A stretch of DNA of 64,000 nucleotides from Clytia hemisphaerica (Eukaryota > Cnidaria > Hydrozoa > Leptothecata > Clytiidae). The notes below the pieces were generated by a model. That model ran no database searches. It was not told where the DNA came from and saw nothing but the letters and a program-made list of their open reading frames with translations. Positions 1 to 11,900 of the stretch are shown piece by piece. The stretch is from assembly GCA_902728285.1 (NCBI GenBank), contig CACVBU010000738.1:1-64000 (forward strand), written 5' to 3'. Every line of letters begins with the position of its first letter. The stretch's first letter is position 1. The translations under genes were made by a program, and so were the position numbers.

Positions 1-1
1 G

Positions 2-511
2 TATGAACAAACATCTAAAGTGGCTTTGAACCAATCAGGGGATATGGTTGGTTTACACTTAAGTTATTTTGTAGATAAACCTTCTTGGCAAAAAGACTTT
101 ATTGGTTCTAGTAAAGAAGGCGCTCACAACAAAAACTTTAAAGAAAGCGTACGAAAATATTCCCAACATCGTTATGAAGTTTGTAAAGGAGTTGACGAAC
201 TTTTTGATCGTTACCAACTTGAGAAATTCATTTATTTCGAAAGTACTATTGTTCATCCGGATTATAGACGTATGGGAATAAGTCAGGCAAACCAAAAGTT
301 AGCTTATGAGGAATTTGGCACGAAATATGGTATCTTGACAGAGAGTCAAACCCCAAAGTATTTAGTTGATACAGGGAAAATAAAGACTTTGGAACAAACA
401 GTCCCTGGTGTGGATGGATTTGAGATTCTGAAAGATATTCGATCTTATGATGATTTTATAGTGGTGGTTACTTTTAGACCACCGTTACCAAGACTGGAAG
501 GAAATATTTGA
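2..511 (+). CDS. GNAT-family N-acetyltransferase, 3' part (partial)
   Basis: The frame is open from the first bases of the window to TGA/TAA-type termination at 509-511, so the start codon and N-terminus lie outside. About 170 residues are visible. The segment FIYFESTIVHPDYRRMGIS followed by an alanine/leucine helix fits the beta4-P-loop-alpha3 core of acetyl-CoA-dependent GNAT enzymes, in which R/Q-x-x-G-x contacts the cofactor; here the loop reads RRMGIS. An upstream strand (SKVALNQSGDMVGLHLS) fits the beta2-beta3 hairpin. Animal arylalkylamine/dopamine-type acetyltransferases share this layout, but the substrate cannot be told. A related, broken copy lies at about 13.2-13.8 kb on the same strand, suggesting local duplication. 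The family assignment is from motif recognition only. Confidence 0.6.
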   Translation, partial: YEQTSKVALNQSGDMVGLHLSYFVDKPSWQKDFIGSSKEGAHNKNFKESVRKYSQHRYEVCKGVDELFDRYQLEKFIYFESTIVHPDYRRMGISQANQKLAYEEFGTKYGILTESQTPKYLVDTGKIKTLEQTVPGVDGFEILKDIRSYDDFIVVVTFRPPLPRLEGNI

Positions 512-1083
512 TTTTGCTGATTGTGGGATACTCAAGAGAACTTGAACTTAATTAATGACTACACTTTTTTTATATAAGAACAATTTTATAAGAACAAATA
601 GGCTCAAAATCGCCAAAAAATAAGAACAATTTAAGACAAATGCTGAGCCTCAAATTACTCAAATTCAAGCAATTTAGGGGTTAAGGTAGTAAAAATTGGG
701 TATAACGCCTAAAGTACCTCAATTACACCTTATACATGTTTTTTTTATAAGCATAACGCTTATAAGCATATGAAGGCTCAGATTTGCAGAATTCCTAAAC
801 ATAACATGAGCATATATGTCAGCCTGTAATATTTATCCAGTCATTTTTATCTGTTTAAAATGGTTTGGTAGAGGTCAAGTAAAAAAAAAACTTTCCACGG
901 TTTCCCTGATTCCACTGCTCCGAAAATCTGAACAAATTTTTACAAAATTTCTGAAATTTCACTTCTTCAATTTCATTTTTTCAATAACTTGAAACAGAAA
1001 ATTACATAATCTACATGGGGATATGTGCTCTTCATCTTCTACTCTTTGGATATTTATGTAATTTGAGAGACATACAATTCTTA
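512..1083. other. Intergenic AT-rich DNA with a fragment of the AAGAACA repeat family
   Basis: No coding potential is seen. Positions about 560-660 repeat the motif AAGAACA several times after a T-run, like the dispersed family described at 2230-2481 and elsewhere. The rest is unique-looking AT-rich sequence. Confidence 0.4.
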
Positions 1084-1438
1084 CAGTCCGTCTCCACAGC
1101 TTAAAGTTCAGAGAAAGCTACAATCATGGACAAAAGGTTGTAGACAAATGAAATTTCAGCGAAAAATTATGAGAAATAAAGCAAAATGACTCTTCAGTGT
1201 GTCTGAAAGGGAAGGGAAGTTAAGAAAAACACTTTTGAAGTCGTTGCATTGCTTTTGAATTGCTTTTGAGGGAACAACAAGTAAAAAAATCAGCGTTTTG
1301 ATACTGGTGTAAGCCAGTTGATCAAGCCCTTGTGGTTAGACTGCAGTGGGTGACTTTGAAAGACTTTGAAGTATTTTGCAAATATTGCAGAAGTCTACAA
1401 ACCTTTTGTCCATGATTGTAAGCTGTGGTGTTTACAGT
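1084..1438. repeat. Inverted-repeat element (MITE-like)
   Basis: The left part (ACAGTCC...CCACAGCTTA, then CTACAATCATGGACAAAAGG near 1118) is found inverted at the right (CCTTTTGTCCATGATTGTA then AGCTGTGG...TTTACAGT near 1400-1438). The arms are imperfect and are separated by about 250 bp of non-coding DNA. No target duplication was identified. Confidence 0.5.
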
Positions 1439-1750
1439 ACTATAACTTTGAATACACTTTGCTTTCATTGCATTACATTTTGAAATTCACGAAAAATTCT
1501 GGAATATGATTTTAAATTCAGACCATAACGCCAACCTTTCGTTGAAATTTCAAGAGGGGATGGAGAGGGAATCTCGATTTGAAAAAGGAACAGTCGAAAT
1601 CGCTAACAATCATTCGATTATCTTTATCTAAATAATACAGAATTATTATGTCTTCGAAATCATGGGTGTAGGTTGGTAATACAGTCAGTCACATCCCGCG
1701 ATCGCAATCGAAAAAGTGTACCGAGATCGTGAATGTAAAACATCAAGACA
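1439..1750. other. Intergenic, nothing recognised
   Basis: AT-rich sequence without a long ORF, RNA gene or repeat I can support. Confidence 0.4.
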
Positions 1751-1948
1751 ATAGACCTTTTCATAAATTACGTTACGAAGATCACTTGCCTCGTTTTGAA
1801 ATTATTGCCATGATGATTAACTCCCAGCGGATTTTTTTAAAACTACTTCCTATTCATAAAAAAATCATTTAATGTCTCTAGGGGTATGATCACCATGTTT
1901 GAATACGAAGCAAGTGATGTTTGTGACGTAATTTATGAAAAGGTCTAT
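1751..1948. repeat. MITE-like element with about 45-bp inverted termini
   Basis: The left arm begins ATAGACCTTTTCATAAATTA at 1751. Its inverted copy TAATTTATGAAAAGGTCTAT ends at 1948, and similarity continues inward (GATCACTTGC versus GCAAGTGATG). There is no coding capacity. The superfamily is not determined. Confidence 0.6.
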
Positions 1949-2229
1949 CGTCGAACCTTGAACTGACTTGAAGAGTCACCGAGGTTGAATAGAAAGACAA
2001 AAATAAATCAAGTAAGAAATAAGATAGTTCATTCTTACCTAAAGCAGATCACTGTCTTATGATTCACCTTGCAAATCCCCTAAAAAAGCAAATAATCAAA
2101 TTAAAATGGAACCAATCTTTTAGTTTCTCCAGGAGATTCTAAAAGTCCTGACAGTCTCCAAAAAGCGGGCAAAGTTTTTTTCTTGATATACTTTCTTCAA
2201 GGCGAAGATTTCTAACTACTAGATACCTT

Positions 2230-2481
2230 ACAAGTTTTTTTATAAGAAAAACTATAAAAGAACATGAGGCTTCGATGGCCAAAATATTAAGAACAAGTTA
2301 AGAACATTTTAAGGCTTTGTGGACTCCAAAAGGCCCTATTCCTTAGGAAAATACAGAATAATACTCAACAAATGGCGAAGATAAGAACATACTAAGAACA
2401 TTTTTAGGCTTAAAACTCAAAAAGTTAAAAATATCCAAAGGCTTCAAAAACCTTGGATGTTCTTTATGAACAAAACGTGTA
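2230..2481. repeat. AAGAACA-motif MITE, copy 2
   Basis: This non-coding block starts with a T-run followed by TATAAGAAAAAC and ends with a GTTCTTTATG...AAAACGTGT segment. It contains repeated AAGAACA/AAGAACAT motifs. The same organisation recurs at 34.5/38.4, 40.2/41.1, 50.2, 59.0-59.4 and 60.5-60.7 kb. It is interpreted as a dispersed non-autonomous element with short A/T-rich inverted ends; the transposase type is unknown. Confidence 0.5.
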
Positions 2482-2637
2482 CTCATTCCTGATTAACTCC
2501 ACTAAAGTGAGTGGACAATATTAAAAGCACATGAAAAAAATAGTGCACGTGACACCGCAGGTTATCGAAAACAATGGCAGCAAATTGTAAATCTATTGTT
2601 TAGACTCGCATTCATCTGAAATAGTTATTTCAAAAAT

Positions 2638-4008
2638 AGTCGAACGTGCGCACCGCACTGGGCTCAACTTCAGATTTTCCCGTTATTAGAAGGCCCAATT
2701 GTAACATTTCAAATATTTAGTATTAGGTAGCAAATATACTTTGTCCGTTTTGGCTGAAATTTGGTACGCTTGTTCCTTGCGTGAATACCTGGGGGTGTTT
2801 TTATCTTAATTTTTTTCATTTTTTTATGTGCGTTAGAATAGTGTCCTCGTCCTAAGAGCCTTTCAAAATAAATAACTTAGGCCCCAAAAATCAAAAATCA
2901 AAATTTTCAAAAAATGAAAAAAACACCCCCAGATATTCACCCAAGGAACAAGTGTGCCAGATTTCAGCCAAATCGGACCGTTTTTAAAGTCTCCAAGCTG
3001 CCAGCCTCGTTTTGGTGAAAAACTCGTCCCCAGGCCCCAAAAATCAAAATTTTCAAAAAATGAAAAAAACACTCCCAGATATTCACCCAAGGAACAAGTG
3101 TGCCAAATTCCAGCCAAATCCGACCTTTTTTGAAGTGTCCAGGCTGCCAGCCTCGTTTTGGTGAAAAACTCGTCCCCAGGCCCCAAAAATCAAAATTTCA
3201 AAAATTGAAAAAAAAAACGCTCCCAGATATTCACCCAAGGAACAAGTGTGCCAAATTTCAGCCATATCCGACCTTTTTTGAAGTGTCCAGGCTGCCAGCC
3301 TCGTTTTGGTATAAAACTCGTCCCCAGGCCCCAAAAATCAAAATTTTCAAAAATTGAAAAAAACACCCCCAGATATTCACCCAAGGAACAAGTGTGCCAA
3401 ATTTCAGTCAAATCTGACCTTTTTTGAAGTGTCCAGGCTGCCCCAAAGTTTTAGCCTCGTTTTGGCGAAAAACTCGTCCCCAGGCCCCAAAAATCAAAAT
3501 TTTCAAAAAATGAAAAAAACACCCCCAGATATTCACCCAAGGAACAAGTTCGCCAAATTTCAGTCAAATCCGACCTTTTTTGAAGTGTCCAGGCTGCCCC
3601 AAAGTTTTAGCCTCGTTTTGGCGAAAAACTCGTCCCCAGGCCCCAAAAATCAAAATTTTCAAAAAATGAAAAAAACACCCCCAGATATTCACCCAAGGAA
3701 CAAGTGTGCCAAATTTCAGCCAAATCCGACCTTTTTTGAAGTGTCCAGGCTGCCCCAAAGTTTTAGCCTCGTTTTGGCGAAAAACTCGTCCCCAGGCCCC
3801 AAAAATCAAAATTTTCAAAAAATGAAAAAAAATACCCCCAGATATTCACCCAAGGAACAAGTGTGCCAAATTTCAGCCAAATCCGACCTTTTTTGAAGTG
3901 TCCAGCCTGCCCTAAAGTTTTCGGACGGACATACATACAGACATACATACAGACAGACAGACAGACATACAGACATTCTCAGATTATAGCTCAACTGAAG
4001 TTGAGAAT
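2638..4008 (+). mobile_element. Minisatellite-cored non-autonomous element A (HINE/pearl-like)
   Basis: The left end reads AGTCGAACGTGCGC then GGGCTCAACTTCAG. The core holds seven direct units of 146-157 bp; the phrase AGATATTCACCCAAGG starts at about 2931, 3077, 3225, 3371, 3527, 3683 and 3840. A (CAGA/CATA)n microsatellite follows at about 3930-3975, and a 16-bp palindrome (CTCAACTGAAGTTGAG) sits at the right end. The subterminal CTCAACTTCAG is therefore inverted at the two ends. This order (conserved end, tandem core, microsatellite, terminal hairpin) is known from Helentron-associated HINEs and bivalve pearl elements. The first four units lack a 10-bp insertion that the later units carry. 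Long ORFs through the array exist only because the repeat unit lacks stops. A second, inverted copy lies at 34769-35457. Confidence 0.65.
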
Positions 4009-4629
4009 ATCTGAAATAGCAATTTTAAATTTATCTGAAATAGTAATTTCAAAAAAATGAGCTTTATAAAAACCTGTTCGGTGCCAATTTTCTCTTCTGG
4101 TAACCAATGGTAACCAATTTACGATAGCAGAGTGACGGGGAAATGTTCCATAATGGCAACCGTTTCATTTGTTGTTTTTTTTCGAATATTAGTTTCTACT
4201 TGATGTTATTTTTTTGCTAGTAAAATAAAAGGGAGAATAAGATGAACGTGTTTCATTTTGATATAGCAACGGTGAAAAGTGAGGCTAGACTGATTATAGA
4301 AAATTTGGCCGACGGGGACAAGCCGCTACTATAAAAATAGCGTAAATTGGACCCTGTCCGACAGGCCAAAATCTGACAAGATACGGACAAAAAAAATTCC
4401 CCCTTTCAGACGAAATTCGGACCCTGCCGTCAAGTGAAAAATCCTAATTTTTTTACAAAAGTATGAATATGGATATTCAGTACCGTAGGAAGGATTTTGA
4501 GATTAGGGGGGGGGGCATAAGTTCAGTGACACCATGGTTTGGCCCGAAGGGGGGAATTTTGATAGAGCTCTAAATTGGTCAAAAACAGACTCAAAAAACT
4601 AAAATAATTCAAGTAAAGGCAAAATTTAA
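4009..4629. other. Intergenic, nothing recognised
   Basis: AT-rich non-coding DNA with a poly-G run near 4505. No supported gene. Confidence 0.4.
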
Positions 4630-5024
4630 CGGGACATAAAAGTAGTGACGAAATTTGTAAACAAACCGTATGCAGCGGGATACAAAATCAAAACAAATGT
4701 CACATGTCAAAATAAAAAGTCAAAACCAATATGGATGATTTTGGTTGTTTCAATAGACGATATCGGCTTAACGAAATTCTCCCCGAATGATTAACCATGA
4801 TGCATTGCGGAAAAAAATTCAGTAAGTCAATATTGTCCGTGAATTTTTTTGCGCAATGCATCATGGGTAATCATTCGGGGAGAATTCGGAAAGCCGATAT
4901 CGTCTATTGTTTTACAAGTTTGTTTTGGACGGTTTCCCGACGGTTTTGGACACGTGATTTTAATTGTTCTCTTTAATGACACGTGATTCGCGCAATGTTT
5001 ACATTTTACTACTTTTATGTCCCT
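4630..5024. mobile_element. TTAA-flanked MITE (piggyBac-type target), with a nested foldback
   Basis: TTAA at 4626-4629 is followed by CGGGACATAAAAGTAGT. The inverse ACTACTTTTATGTCCCT precedes TTAA at 5025-5028. TTAA duplication is the signature of piggyBac-type transposition. The element has no ORF and carries a second inverted-repeat element (4751-4909) inside it. Confidence 0.65.
4751..4909. repeat. Short foldback element nested in the TTAA MITE
   Basis: Arms of about 58 bp (4751-4808 and 4852-4909) are near-perfect inverted copies, beginning CAATAGACGATATCGGCTT and ending with its complement. They leave a loop of only about 43 bp. The transcript or single strand would form a long hairpin. 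Confidence 0.7.
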
Positions 5025-5028
5025 TTAA

Positions 5029-6306
5029 AGGTAAAATACTCCATTTTATGAAAAAATCACTCTTAAAAAATTATTGGGGGGGGGGGGGGGGCTAAGCACC
5101 CTGACTTTTTGCTTCCTCCCACTTTTTGCACATTTTAGACGATACTTGAAGGGAAACATTATTTCTATCAATAACTTTTAATAATATTTTGACTTGTTTT
5201 GAGGCTCAAAATTGAAAACTTTTAAGAATCACAAAGCTAACTTCAATTTGTGTAACTTTTAGAAAAAGGTGTAATTTACAATTCTTATCGGCGTAAGTTC
5301 AACACTGAACACTGAGCAGTGGTAAATTTCAGTTCGACTGACAATTCCTGCAGTAATAACACGCATGCGTAATTTGTCGTTCTTTTAAACCACATGTAGT
5401 TAATCCCCGTGATAAACAGAGAAGAATGAATCCGTAGAGGTGGTACAGTCACTTTCGGTCGAGATTGTGAACGACAAAATTTGTCGTTCTTTATGAAATT
5501 TGACGTTCTTTTTGTCTATTTTTAGTAATGCAGGATTTGTTAGATAAACCCCCTCAAAAGGAACGGTGATGTCTAAAAGTGGATGAATTTAAAGTTGCTT
5601 GTAATTGTAAGAGGGATATTTATATTCATAGTTCCAGCGGATTGAGTAACAGGTATCGGTTAATTCTGCCATCTTACTCATTTAATAGACAAATATGGAA
5701 ATCTCACTCGACTTTTCTATTTGTAATTACCCCTGATCCCACAGCGGAGGTACAAGGCATGTCGGGTAAGTATGTCAGAGCTCAGGTTCGCAAATCAAGT
5801 TTTTCGACCCTTACATATGTCTATTTAACCCGTTAAATTGTAGTTTAACTGTAATTTAGCTAATAACCAACTCAGCGCCAAGGCCTGGCGAATGGGCGTC
5901 CGCCTTCCACCCTTTTTGTCTAAATGTCATTGCTCAGGGTCTATATCATATTGATAATGGTAGAAGTGAACCGAAAGATGGGCTCCTTCGATCCGTTAAA
6001 GAATTTTTTTCCAGAACTATTACAACCGAGTCAAATCAGCAAACCTCTGAGAAGCTTTTTTTTTAATTTTTATACTCTGAAACCCTTGGAGGGAGCTTGA
6101 TCATACTTTTTGACAGTTTTGAGAGATTTTTGAGGGTCTTTTATAGGAAACCTTATCACTCCGACGAACCCGACATATTATAGTTTTTGGTATTGCTAAA
6201 AGGTGAAACCCGGGGTAATAATCATAACAACCTCAATCGGAAATATTTCGTCATTATAAAGAAAACAAAGTTTCGTCTTTTGTCATTGTAGAGTTGTCAT
6301 CATATG
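5029..6306. other. Intergenic, no supported gene
   Basis: AT-rich DNA with a long G-run near 5078-5090. A short ORF at 5579-5836 shows no recognisable domain and is not called. Nothing else is supported. Confidence 0.4.
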
Positions 6307-6525
6307 TGTCAGTCACATAGATTTATAAAGTCCGAACTTTTGCTGAAAAGTGTGCAGTGGTTGGGTAGGAAATCATATTACATTACAATATAATTTCAGC
6401 GCTTGACCAAACAGAAACTTCATGGGTTTTCGAAAACAATAGCAACAATATTTTTTCCGATATTCATTTTTTTGAAGCACGACATCTAGCCCTTCGGGCT
6501 TTATAAATCTGTGGTCAGTTAGTCA
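6307..6525. repeat. Inverted-repeat element
   Basis: GTCACATAGATTTATAAAG near 6313 is found inverted as CTTTATAAATCTGTGGTC near 6499, with imperfect extension on both sides. It is a non-coding, MITE-like element; no target duplication was resolved. Confidence 0.45.
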
Positions 6526-7570
6526 GACTTTGGCTAGTCAATCAAAGATACAGTCAAAATTGAACTTGAAATAAGGCTACAGCATAGTGTATATATCACT
6601 CCAAACCTTTCGGTTGAATGAATTTCCAAATTTGACAAATAAATTTCTTGATTCTGCCATTTCTGGCACTTTTTTCAAAAAAAAGTATTGAGAAATATCT
6701 AAGAACTAATATGTAGTGTAATAGTGTGACTAAGAGAAGAGTGCAATTCTAAAAATATAGCTTAAAGGTTAAATAAACCTTAGATAGTGCAATAAATAAA
6801 TTTGTCCGTAAAAATAAATAGTAACCCTTAAAATAAACGTTTAAAACAATTATATCATATAAAAGTGCATCGAAAATAAAAAAACCGAAAAATGGCTATA
6901 TAAAAATCATTACCAAAATCTACCTAAAAAATACGTATAAAAATAAAATAATCAAGTTGTTATTAAAGTCTGTTCCGAAACATTTGGCAGTTTAAAATAA
7001 TTAAAATTTATGCCTCGTTGGAAAGATAACTCTGAGTGGACGAATTAGCAGTTCGAAATTAATCTTCTAAAACTTATGAGACTTTGAACTTAGCTGATTT
7101 CAATTATGTATTCATAATTTTCATTTCTTTCTAGGACCGAAAGATACAATCCTTCAAAGTAAAAGCTAAAATGGCCCAAAAATCGAGCAAAATTAGCCCA
7201 CTTTGAAGGGCTCTAGCTTTTGATAAGATAAAAAATGAAAATACAATTGAAATCAGCGAAATTCATAGTTTCCGTAAAATAAAATTTATTTGATTATTGG
7301 TCCAGTAGAAAAAATAAATCTTCATTTCTCTTTTCTTAATCCAACTAACTTTAATAATGCGTGTGTTGATTAATTCGGACGAAAAGAAGGCAGTTAAATG
7401 CTTGCAGTTACAAGAATCCTAATCAGGGTCTGACTTAAGTATAATCTTAGTTTCTAACGCTATATAGATACGAAAAGTAAAACCAAGCATTGAAATATCC
7501 CAAACATTAATCAATTTTCTCACCACCACAAGAAGTGTTTTTATTTTATCAATGATCACTAAACGCAATA
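6526..7570. other. Intergenic, very AT-rich
   Basis: No ORF, RNA gene or clear repeat is supported. It lies downstream of the minus-strand exon at 7752-8077 and may include part of that gene's 3' untranslated region. Confidence 0.4.
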
Positions 7571-7717
7571 CACCTTTTCGACCCTAGTCGCCAATTGCCG
7601 CGCGGGCATTTTTTTGTACCTAATGACAATAGAAAAAAGTGTAAAAAAGGATTGGATGGTGGTAAAATGGACAAAAGAATGCCCGCGCGGCAATTGGCGG
7701 CTACGGTCGAAAAGGTG
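7571..7717. repeat. 147-bp MITE with 38-bp GC-rich inverted termini
   Basis: Arms at 7571-7608 and 7680-7717 (outer bases CACCTTTTCGACC, inner bases CCAATTGCCGCGCGGGCA) match with about two mismatches. The element lies immediately 3' of the stop codon of the minus-strand exon, so it may be transcribed as a hairpin in that 3' UTR. Confidence 0.7.
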
Positions 7718-7751
7718 CATAACCAGCAAACCAAAATATACCTTCATCTTT

Positions 7752-8077
7752 TTACAACTCATCATGGACTTCAATTTCAACATCATCATCATTCACAACA
7801 GTAGTATCACCACCATCACCAATTCCATTTACTCCAATATTACCAACATCATTGCCAAGTTCTCCAGGATCTTCTGGTTGATAGACAGGTTCATGATCAT
7901 CTTCAGCGTCATAAACATCATGTTGAGTCTGTTGCTGTTGTTGTTGTTGTTGATTAGAATGTTCTTCAACACCTTCTTCAACTTTGTTCGGTTCTCCATA
8001 AGTTTGAATTTCTTCTTCTTCTTCTTTTTGGTCTTTTCGTTTCTCATCTTCATTCTTTTTTACGTTTGTATTCGATT
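7752..8077 (-). CDS. Terminal exon of an acidic, Gln-rich protein
   Basis: On the minus strand an acceptor (CACTATTTAG) at 8078-8087 is followed by an open frame needing one base from the previous exon, then 107 codons and TAA at 7752-7754. The peptide begins with a Lys/Glu-rich stretch (DEKRKDQKEEEEE), continues with a run of seven Gln, and ends in a very acidic Asp/Gly/Val segment finishing EVHDEL. There is no recognisable domain; such tails are typical of disordered C-termini. The upstream exons, which must lie at higher coordinates or beyond, were not found. A MITE (8093-8337) lies only 15 bp beyond the acceptor, inside the intron. The opposite-strand 155-codon frame across it (7614-8081) is a shadow. 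Confidence 0.5.
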
Positions 8078-8092
8078 CTAAATAGTGAAATC

Positions 8093-8337
8093 ATTACTCT
8101 CGGGTACCTAATAGCCGGGGGGGGGGGTTGGAATAAGCAGGGGGGGGGTGGAAAAAAAAATCAAAGTTTAATAAGCGGGGGGGGGGGGTTGGAAAATAAA
8201 AATGTCCTGGGTGGAAAATGTTTGAAAAGGAGGCTAATACAGCAGAATTAAGACAAAAAAGGGAACTTTCAAAAACATTTTCCCAAAAATTAATTAGCGG
8301 GGGGGGGGGGGACGGCTATTAGGTACCCGAGAGTAAT
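8093..8337. repeat. MITE with perfect 25-bp termini and four long G-tracts
   Basis: ATTACTCTCGGGTACCTAAT (plus AGCCG) at 8093-8117 is perfectly inverted at 8313-8337. Internal G-tracts of 8-12 G occur near 8117, 8140, 8177 and 8299, all on the plus strand. If the outer TA is the target duplication, the element would be TA-type; this is inferred. Confidence 0.7.
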
Positions 8338-8930
8338 CAAAGATAGTGACGCAAATCAACACACCCTGAAGTCCAAAAAGAATTCTCTTTTTCCCTTTTT
8401 TTTATTGGCGCCTCGAAAACACTTTTCGACATATTAATGGCAGTACTAATACGTATCTATGTACAAAAAAATCAGAAAAACTTATAAAATCTCTAGAAAA
8501 TTCAGAAAAAGCGCGTATTTCGGAATATTGTCGAATCTAAAGACAGGAAATTTTTTTCCGAAATTGATCGATTTTGTATGAAAGGCACTAATTTTTAGAT
8601 TGAACTATTAGTCATGTGTACGAAATGATTCTGATTGTAACGAAGAGCACCAAGGGATCATCGGCACATCAAAGCCCGAATTTCATTGCTCTCTGTCGTG
8701 ATATAAGCCCGCCTCTTTAGAGCGTGGGCGGTCGCCAATCCACCATCGGAATGGCAGATTAAGAAAGCCATTGTTATTACGTCAGTTAACGTCTAATTTT
8801 TGACGTCAAATATCATTTCACAAAAGTTTTCTTTTTTTAAACACAACCACCAAGAAAGAGATTCATTTAAATTTTTAATTGTGAAGTGGATAGACGTGTA
8901 AAATATTTATCGACGAAAATTTTTTGAAAG
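8338..8930. other. Upstream region of the coiled-coil gene
   Basis: Non-coding, AT-rich. It must contain the 5' region of the gene starting at 8931, but no convincing TATA box or initiator stands out. Confidence 0.35.
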
Positions 8931-11900
8931 ATGTGGTGGCGCGCTACATCATTGATGACAGAAGACCTGAAGAAATCTTCGAAAGCAAGACTTTCAAAGG
9001 GCTTTTATTGTGGTGAAATTCAAATGCAAAGTTTTCAATCAGACAGTCGTGTTAATACACCAGAAGACGAACAATTGTGTCAGATCAACAGAACATTAAT
9101 CAGCTACAAGGATGTTTCTCTTCCTGAAAAACTTTACGGTGGCCGAAACACAAAGCCACGCATTGCTACCGATGATAAAGAATCCCTTCAAAGAAAGGTT
9201 TGTTCTGTGCTTTAAAATTTTCGGTATCAGAAAGTAAAGGCTACTCTACCTCTAATAGCTCTGGTTAAATATATTCTCTACCCTTACTACAACAGTCACC
9301 TGCTCAAGAGGGGCAACCACACAATCTTCACCTACTTTGGGCGCAAGGGTTCTTTTCTAGTAAACTGCCGTCTTATTCAGGACCATGTTTGCTATTCAAT
9401 ATACAATCTTTATAAAGACTGTGTTTCGCTTTGAGGTAACTCTCACATTAGTCAATGTAAACTCTGATGCATTTCGCTACCCCTGACTCAAACAATAAAG
9501 GTGTGACCTCAGCTTTAGTAAATTTGGAGTTAGTCCTTTTCACGGGCTGATTCATCTTTATATCTTTCACATTTGTTATAGATTATGAAGGAGTTGAACG
9601 TCGGCCCACTGGAATTCGGCATTGCGATGAAGACTTATCAAAATGCCATCAAAGTCCAGAATGAAGAAAAGATACGGGAAGGTGCATACGTAGGAGGAAG
9701 AGAAGGCATAAATACTTCTTCAACAGATAGTGAAGCCGATACAAAAGTAAAGGGAGGTAAAGATACTTCTCCATCAAACGATTCAGCTCTTTTGGACGAA
9801 CTTCGTTCAATTAAAGGTGATTACGGTAAAATGAAAGGTGACTACGACAGCATTGTGGAAAGGAACACAGTAGCTGAAACAGAGATCAGGGGATTATCTT
9901 TAGCCAAAGAAGAATCCGATCTTGCACATCGTGAAGAGGCGGATGCTTTGCGTACTACAATTGATGGTTTGAATAAAAAATTGACAATGGCCCGTGAAGA
10001 GGTTGAAAATATGGGCTTGGATATCAAAGAATGTGTTGCCGATACTACCTCGCAGTTGAAACAACACTTAAGCGCGTTATTGACTGCCGAAAAAGAACAC
10101 AACCGAGTCTTTCTTGCAGAAAAGGAGGCTAAAATTTGTGAAAAGGACGCTCAGATCTATGAAATAAAAAAATATTTTGAGAGGGAGCTGGATGCCGTAA
10201 AGGAACAAGGAGCAAAGCGTTTGGAAAGAATGCTTTCCATTGAAAAAGATAAATCGGAGCTTAACAAAGAAACGATTCAAGAGCTTCGTAAAAGCTTGGA
10301 TGCCGAACAAAATTACTCCTTGATACACAACACTCCTTACAGCAACAAACGGAGTTAGTTAAAGCCCAGGCCTCTCAGGTCGTAGAATTGAATAACAAGA
10401 AGGCTGTCATCAAGAAGAAATTGTTTAAGGCTACCAAAGAGATTAAGGAAGCCAACGATAAGGTCGTCCAGAGTCAAAAAGCGTTTAGCAAACAACAACA
10501 GGAGCTGAATGATCTAAAGTTGATGAATGAGAAATTGATAAAGGATAACGAGGAAGAGCGTAAGAAACATACTGAAGAAATGACACGAAAAGAGAGCGAG
10601 TTGGTTAAGATGTGCGAAAGCTTCAAAGAGCAAACCAACATCAAGGAACAAAATATGGGATCGTTAAAAGCAGAGAATGATGCATTGAAGTTAGCGCAAG
10701 TCGAATCTGAATTAATCCATGGGACAGAGATGACAAACGGAATGAGGTATTACTCCGTGTGAAAGACGTGCACATGGACGAGATTGGTGAAGTTAGGGAA
10801 CAGCTTGAGAAGTTGAAGAAAGAAGCCAGCCAGATGGATTCGATGCACCAAGAGGCATTGGCTACAAAAGATGGCAACCTGGAAGAATCTGAATTGACGA
10901 TTGCTTTCTTACAAAAAGAAAAAGCGATCTGTGAAAAGAAACTAGAGACTGCATCGAAAAGTGTGCTTCGTTTGGAGAAGAGATTAAACCAACGCGAAGT
11001 CGAGATTCGCGCTCGTTTGGAAGATATTTCTGCACACAAGAAGAAAGAAAATGCAGACCGAGCTACTATCGAAAAACAAAAGGTCACAATGGAGAAAATC
11101 CAGAACGATTTGAAACGTGAAAAAAAGAGGATCGAATCTTTGATCCGAGAACGTAATGCTTACAGAGAAGAGGTAGGATTTCAGCTTTTTCTTTTAATAA
11201 ATTACCATCGATCAGCATCAATAAAGAATCTTTAGGAACTCATTTGTCATGTTGTGTCATTCCCTGAGAAAATCATTTTTGCTTGAATGATTGCTTGTTA
11301 ATTAGTATTTACTTTTGTGTGCTTAACTGTAGGGGGGGGGTCATTTTGTAATTTTTGGGAAAAAATCAACCCATAACACGTTATAATGACCCCCTCCCCC
11401 ATTTTATGACCTTTATACTACGAAGTGGCGCCAAAATTGGCCAAAAACCTTCATTTTCCTAGGGATTTTTAGCAAAATCAGGTCAGTAGCACTTATTTAT
11501 GACCCCCCCCATTTTGTTGATTTTTATGTGGACTAACACATACCCCCTACACAATTAAGCACATAAGAGTATAACAGTATGATATAGAGATCGATATTGA
11601 TGGTGATTGTTAGGAATGCTCATCCCCTAAGAAAGACTATTCTTTGGGCAACGAGTAATTTCTTATGAACAATGCCTGATCAGAAGGCGTTCAATCTTGG
11701 AAGCAGGTTACGAAGGTGACCTGTCTTGATTATGTCAAAATTAATTTTCAAATACTTCTCTTCAGGCCCACTCAAATAGCATGAAGAAGATTGAAACCAA
11801 TAAAAAGCTTGAGGCTACCAAAGAACACTTGCAAACGGTCAAGGAAGAATACGAACATAAAATTGCTCAAATGCAAACCATTCAAGACACAGAGACAGTG

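Noticed and set aside
2863..3948. Several ORFs of 60-180 codons on both strands
   Set aside because: They run through the tandem units of element A and repeat the same peptide per unit; they exist because the unit lacks stop codons.
5579..5836. 85-codon ORF
   Set aside because: No domain, no splice context and no similarity to neighbours; not supported as a gene.
7571..7717. rRNA or other structured RNA gene because of the GC-rich paired arms
   Set aside because: The structure is a simple terminal inverted repeat with an AT-rich centre, typical of a MITE.
7614..8081. 155-codon plus-strand ORF with hydrophobic runs
   Set aside because: It is the complement of the acidic, Gln-rich minus-strand exon, which has a splice acceptor and better protein character.
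10641..11087. 148-codon minus-strand ORF
   Set aside because: Complement of coiled-coil coding sequence; Phe/Ser-rich without domain features.
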